This document shows, piece after piece, positions 5,819 to 8,228 of a stretch of DNA of 8,228 nucleotides (the first letter of the stretch is position 1; every line of letters begins with the position of its first letter). Source of the stretch: Chloroflexota bacterium (GTDB taxonomy: Bacteria > Chloroflexota > Anaerolineae > UBA1429); NCBI GenBank assembly GCA_012515695.1, contig JAAYXX010000333.1, positions 1-8,228 of the forward strand, read 5' to 3'. The translations under genes were made by a program, and so were the position numbers. The notes under the pieces are model-generated. The model was given only the letters and a program-made list of their open reading frames with translations, was not told the origin of the DNA and did not search any database.

Positions 5819-6445
5819 ATGCAACGATTCCTGACCGCACTCACCGAGGGCATCACCTTGACGGGGGATATCCCCACAGACGCGCGCGCGCTGCTCGTCG
5901 GCCACCATTGCGAGCGCACGCTAGAGCATACGCGGCGGGTGGTCGCAGAGGCGACGCGGCTGGCCGCTCGGTTCGGCGTTTCTCCGGCGCGGGCCGAACT
6001 GGCCGCGTGGCTGCACGACATCAGTGCCGTGTTCCCCTCTGCCGGGCGGCTTGTCGCGGCCAGGGAGTTGGGCGTCCCGCTTCTCCCCGCAGAAATAGCC
6101 TGCCCCATGATCACCCATCAAAAACTGTCTGCTGCGCTGGCGCAACAGCTCTTGGGCGTGCAAGATCAGGGCGTGCTGGACGCTGTTCGCTGCCATACCA
6201 CGCTGCGCGCCGACGCGACGCTGCTGGACAAGGTAGTTTTTCTCGCCGACAAGCTTGAGTGGGATCAGGCGGGCAAGCCCCCTTATCTAGATGATGTGCT
6301 TGCCGCGTTGGGGCGCTCGTTGGACGAGGCGGTCTTTTGCTACGTGGATTACCTGTGGCAGCGGCGCGAGACGTTGCCCGTGGTGCATCCCTGGCTTGCA
6401 GAGGCCCACGCGCAGCTTGTCACCAGGGTGGGGCAGCGGGATTGA
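5819..6445 (+). CDS. yqeK: YqeK-like HD-domain phosphohydrolase (putative Ap4A hydrolase)
   Basis: HD-domain proteins of the YqeK type hydrolyse diadenosine tetraphosphate symmetrically to two ADP, a cytoplasmic house-cleaning or stress-signal role. The 208-residue protein has the YqeK order of motifs: TLEHTRRVV (34-42, H37), AAWLHDISAVFPSAG (62-76, metal-binding H66-D67), THQKLSAALA (99-108, H100), VRCHTTLRA (123-131, H126) and KVVFLADKLE (138-147, D144). The ATG at 5819 is preceded by GGGAG at about 6 bases, and the upstream extension of the frame lies in the promoter. In many bacteria yqeK sits next to nadD and rsfS; here it stands alone and divergent from the ABC-F gene. The C-terminal region from about 150 is less conserved, so a related HD phosphohydrolase with another nucleotide substrate remains possible. 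Confidence 0.82.
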   Translation: MQRFLTALTEGITLTGDIPTDARALLVGHHCERTLEHTRRVVAEATRLAARFGVSPARAELAAWLHDISAVFPSAGRLVAARELGVPLLPAEIACPMITHQKLSAALAQQLLGVQDQGVLDAVRCHTTLRADATLLDKVVFLADKLEWDQAGKPPYLDDVLAALGRSLDEAVFCYVDYLWQRRETLPVVHPWLAEAHAQLVTRVGQRD

Positions 6446-6454
6446 CCACTGCCC

Positions 6455-6680
6455 CGCCAGCGGCGTAATGGAGATTTACTATTTACTTCGGTAACCCGCC
6501 GTGCCATCTCGTAGGCAGTTGAAACTGCACCAACGTTTGCAAAGCCGCCCTTCGGCGGCTACAGAGAACCTGCGCAGGCAGGTGCGCCATGAATGGCGAC
6601 GCAACGGTTGCTGCGGTTTCAACCGCCCATCCTAATGGCTGTTACCGAGCTATTTTGTTAAACTCATTATGCCGCTGGCG
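6455..6680. mobile_element. MITE-like element, family B, complete copy
   Basis: The ends are exact inverse copies: CGCCAGCGGC (6455-6464) and GCCGCTGGCG (6671-6680). Similarity continues inward for about 80-86 bases on each side (6455-6540 against 6680-6601). Shared blocks are TAATG near the end, TCGGTAAC, and a 27-base block matching at 22 positions that contains GTTGAAAC. The interior is a chain of hairpins: GCAGTTGAAACTGC (6515-6528), AGCCGCC-CTTC-GGCGGCT (6543-6560), CCTGCGCAGG (6569-6578), CGCCATGAATGGCG (6585-6598), GCAACGGTTGC (6601-6611) and GCGGTTTCAACCGC (6613-6626). There is no transposase, so it would need one in trans. A 71-codon frame across it (from 6589) has no support as a gene. 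The element starts 9 bases after the yqeK-like stop and may also serve as its transcript end. No clear target duplication is visible. Confidence 0.8.
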
Positions 6681-6800
6681 AGAGGTACGGGGCACACCGG
6701 ATGTTGCGGCATCAATTTTTCAATCGTCATATGAACAGTCGCCCGGCGTGTGGGCATTGCCTGGCGCGCCGGGCTGTCAACCAAACAAAGGAGCAACTGC

Positions 6801-8063
6801 ATGATGCAACGATTCGGCGATGGACGTGACTGGTTCTTTGATGCGCGTTTCGGCATGTTTGTCCACTGGGGGCTGTACGCCATTCCCGCCTGGCACGAGC
6901 AATTGCAGTGGCGCGGCAGCGTGCCCCGCAAGGAGTATGAACAGCTCATCCACCAGTTCAACCCGGTAAAGTACGACCCCGACGCCTGGCTCGACCTGGC
7001 GGAGGAAACGGGCATGCGCTATATCTGCCTGACGACCAAGCACCACGATGGGTTCTGCCTGTGGGACACGCAGCAGACGGACTATAACGTGATGCACAGC
7101 CCCTATGGGCGTGACATCGTGGGAATGCTGGCCGACGCCTGCCACCGGCGCAATTTCCCCCTGTGCTTCTATTACTCGGTGGTGGACTGGCATCATCCCA
7201 ACTATCCGAATCAGGGGCGCAGCCACGAATTGCCCGCGCCGGAGCCGGGCGATCAGCCCGATTTGGAGCGGTACAAGGCTTTTCTGGTGGCCCAGGTGCG
7301 CGAGTTGTGCAGCAACTATGGCGAACTGGGCGCTTTTTGGTGGGATATGAACGTCACCGGTGTGGTGGACCCCTCTATCAACAACATGATCCGCGAGCTA
7401 CAACCCAACGCGGTGATCAACAATCGCGGGTTCGACGAGGGCGATTTCGGCACGCCCGAACGGGACTATGATGGCGCGGGGGATCAGGCGTTGGCCTACG
7501 AGCGGCCTACGGAAGCCTGCCAGTCGGTGGGGCGGGAAAGCTGGGGCTATCGCGCCGACGAGGACTATTACTCGAACCGGCATCTGATTGCCAGCATTGA
7601 CAAGGCGATGGCGCGGGGCGGCAACTATTTGCTCAACGTCGGCCCCAAGGCGGACGGCACTATCCCCGACGAGGCGGTTGCCATCCTGCGCGCCGTCGGG
7701 GGCTGGTATAACAGCGTGAAGGAATCGCTGCTCGACGTCGAGCCTGCTTCCCACCTGATCGAAAACCGGGAAGTGCTGCTCACTCGGCGGGGGAATACCC
7801 TGTACGTGCACCTGCACCAGTACCCGACCATGCGGCGGGTGCTGCTCAAGCCCATCGCCGTGGCGCCCCGCAAGGCCACGCTGCTCAACACCGGCGAGCC
7901 GGTGCAGGTAAGCCTGTCGGATCTGCCCACGCTGCGCATGGACGAAAAGGGCCGCGTTATTCAGGGCAAGCAGGAATATCTACGCCTGTACGACCTGCCG
8001 GTCAACGCGCACGCGGGCACAGTGATGGTGGTCAAGCTGGAGTTTGACGAGTTCCCGCTATAG
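6801..8063 (+). CDS. GH29 alpha-L-fucosidase-like glycoside hydrolase
   Basis: Glycoside hydrolase family 29 removes terminal alpha-L-fucose with retention of configuration. The 420-residue protein has the family blocks FGMFVHWGLYAIPAW (17-31), TTKHHDGFCLWD (78-89), FYYSVVDWHHPNY (123-135), GAFWWDMN (177-184, D182 the likely nucleophile), INNRGFDEGDFGTPERD (206-222), SWGYR (247-251) and GGNYLLNVGPKADGTIPD (273-290). The acid/base residue is one of several glutamates around 220-238 and cannot be fixed by eye. From about 315 a beta-rich C-terminal domain follows. The start is ATG 6801 with AAAGGAG (6787-6793) 7 bases before it. There is no signal peptide, so it probably works in the cytoplasm on imported fucosides. 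No transporter, fucose catabolism or regulator gene is nearby. It lies between two family B repeat copies, which may mean it arrived as cargo or is simply in a repeat-rich spot. Confidence 0.9.
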   Translation: MMQRFGDGRDWFFDARFGMFVHWGLYAIPAWHEQLQWRGSVPRKEYEQLIHQFNPVKYDPDAWLDLAEETGMRYICLTTKHHDGFCLWDTQQTDYNVMHSPYGRDIVGMLADACHRRNFPLCFYYSVVDWHHPNYPNQGRSHELPAPEPGDQPDLERYKAFLVAQVRELCSNYGELGAFWWDMNVTGVVDPSINNMIRELQPNAVINNRGFDEGDFGTPERDYDGAGDQALAYERPTEACQSVGRESWGYRADEDYYSNRHLIASIDKAMARGGNYLLNVGPKADGTIPDEAVAILRAVGGWYNSVKESLLDVEPASHLIENREVLLTRRGNTLYVHLHQYPTMRRVLLKPIAVAPRKATLLNTGEPVQVSLSDLPTLRMDEKGRVIQGKQEYLRLYDLPVNAHAGTVMVVKLEFDEFPL

Positions 8064-8154
8064 TGAACGGCCCCGCCAGCGGCATATATGGCCGAGGACT
8101 GAATGTCCCAGGCTGCGGAAAGAGGAAACCCGTTGATGAGTCCTAACAAAATAG

Positions 8155-8176
8155 TTTGGTAACAGCCATTACCAAA
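8155..8176. repeat. Perfect 8-bp inverted repeat inside the second family B copy
   Basis: TTTGGTAA (8155-8162) and TTACCAAA (8169-8176) form a hairpin around CAGCCA. It follows the fucosidase gene by about 90 bases but lacks a T-tract, so it is not called a terminator. Confidence 0.6.
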
Positions 8177-8210
8177 TTGTAAATCTCGATAATGCTGGCA
8201 TCATTGGACC

Positions 8211-8227
8211 GCCGGCTTCCAGCCGGC
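8211..8227. repeat. REP-like hairpin at window end
   Basis: GCCGGCT (8211-8217) and AGCCGGC (8221-8227) form a perfect 7-bp stem around TCC. It has no T-tract within the window. It may be the first unit of another repeat that continues to the right. Confidence 0.55.
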
Positions 8228-8228
8228 A

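Larger units (their letters stand above)
8074..8228. mobile_element. Family B repeat, second copy, runs off the window
   Basis: It opens with CGCCAGCGGCATA (8074-8086), matching the right end of the first copy. After about 50 unrelated bases it resumes with a block (8136-8171) that matches the inverse of 6633-6667 at 32 of 35 positions, including TAACAAAATAG and GGTAACAGCCATTA. The inserted bases suggest a diverged or interrupted copy. Beyond 8171 it holds no gene and ends in a hairpin at the window edge. It begins 11 bases after the fucosidase stop. Confidence 0.7.

Noticed and set aside
6543..6560. AGCCGCC-CTTC-GGCGGCT hairpin as an intrinsic terminator for the yqeK-like gene
   Set aside because: The stem is good but no T-tract follows in either direction. 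It is better explained as one unit of the repeat element.
6515..6626. Possible CRISPR array because of repeated GTTGAAAC-like sequence
   Set aside because: Only two palindromic copies are present, in opposite orientation and without regular spacers. They are part of the inverted ends of the repeat.
6699..6730. Possible fucosidase promoter (TTGCGG, 17 bp, TCATAT)
   Set aside because: The -10 matches only 3 of 6 positions. No convincing promoter could be chosen between the repeat and the start codon.
6589..6804. 71-codon frame before the fucosidase
   Set aside because: It spans the MITE-like element and its right end, has no ribosome site, and shows no protein-like features.
5819..6815. Identical ATGCAACGATTC at the starts of the yqeK-like gene (5819-5830) and the fucosidase (6804-6815)
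   Set aside because: It is only 12 bases, both times coding MQRF, with unrelated sequence on both sides. It is probably chance.

Overview
The window looks like a bacterial chromosome segment of high G+C content (roughly 60%). Genes are dense, Shine-Dalgarno sites are strong, and GTG/TTG starts are used. The mix of genes and the hairpin-rich intergenic repeats suggest Chloroflexota or a similarly repeat-rich environmental lineage. That placement is an inference from style, because no marker gene is present.

Layout from left to right. Bases 1-150 are the cut end of a repeat (family A). A small four-helix membrane protein (256-666, +) converges on an M81/MlrC-type metallopeptidase (685-2094, -). 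The peptidase diverges from an lrgA-lrgB type membrane pair (2258-3351, +) whose reading frames overlap by 4 bases. The space between the peptidase and lrgA holds good promoters in both directions and a 9+9 bp inverted repeat placed like an operator. The gap 3352-3769 has no gene. It holds a complete family A repeat with inverted ends, flanked by two direct repeats.

Next is an ABC-F ATPase gene (3770-5425, -). Its 5' leader is the most interesting part of the window. A near-consensus sigma70 promoter is followed by a short leader ORF with its own ribosome binding site, then a strong intrinsic terminator upstream of the ABC-F start, plus a competing antiterminator pairing. This is the layout of ribosome-mediated transcription attenuation, known for antibiotic-inducible ABC-F genes. 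Diverging from it is a stand-alone YqeK-type HD phosphohydrolase (5819-6445, +).

The right end carries a GH29 alpha-L-fucosidase-like gene (6801-8063, +) that lies between two related copies of a second repeat family (family B). The complete copy (6455-6680) is a 226-bp MITE-like element with imperfect inverted ends of about 80 bp and a chain of hairpins. The second copy (from 8074) runs off the window.

The genes do not form one pathway. The credible functional units are the lrgAB operon, the attenuated ABC-F gene, and possibly co-regulation of the peptidase and lrgAB through their shared intergenic region.
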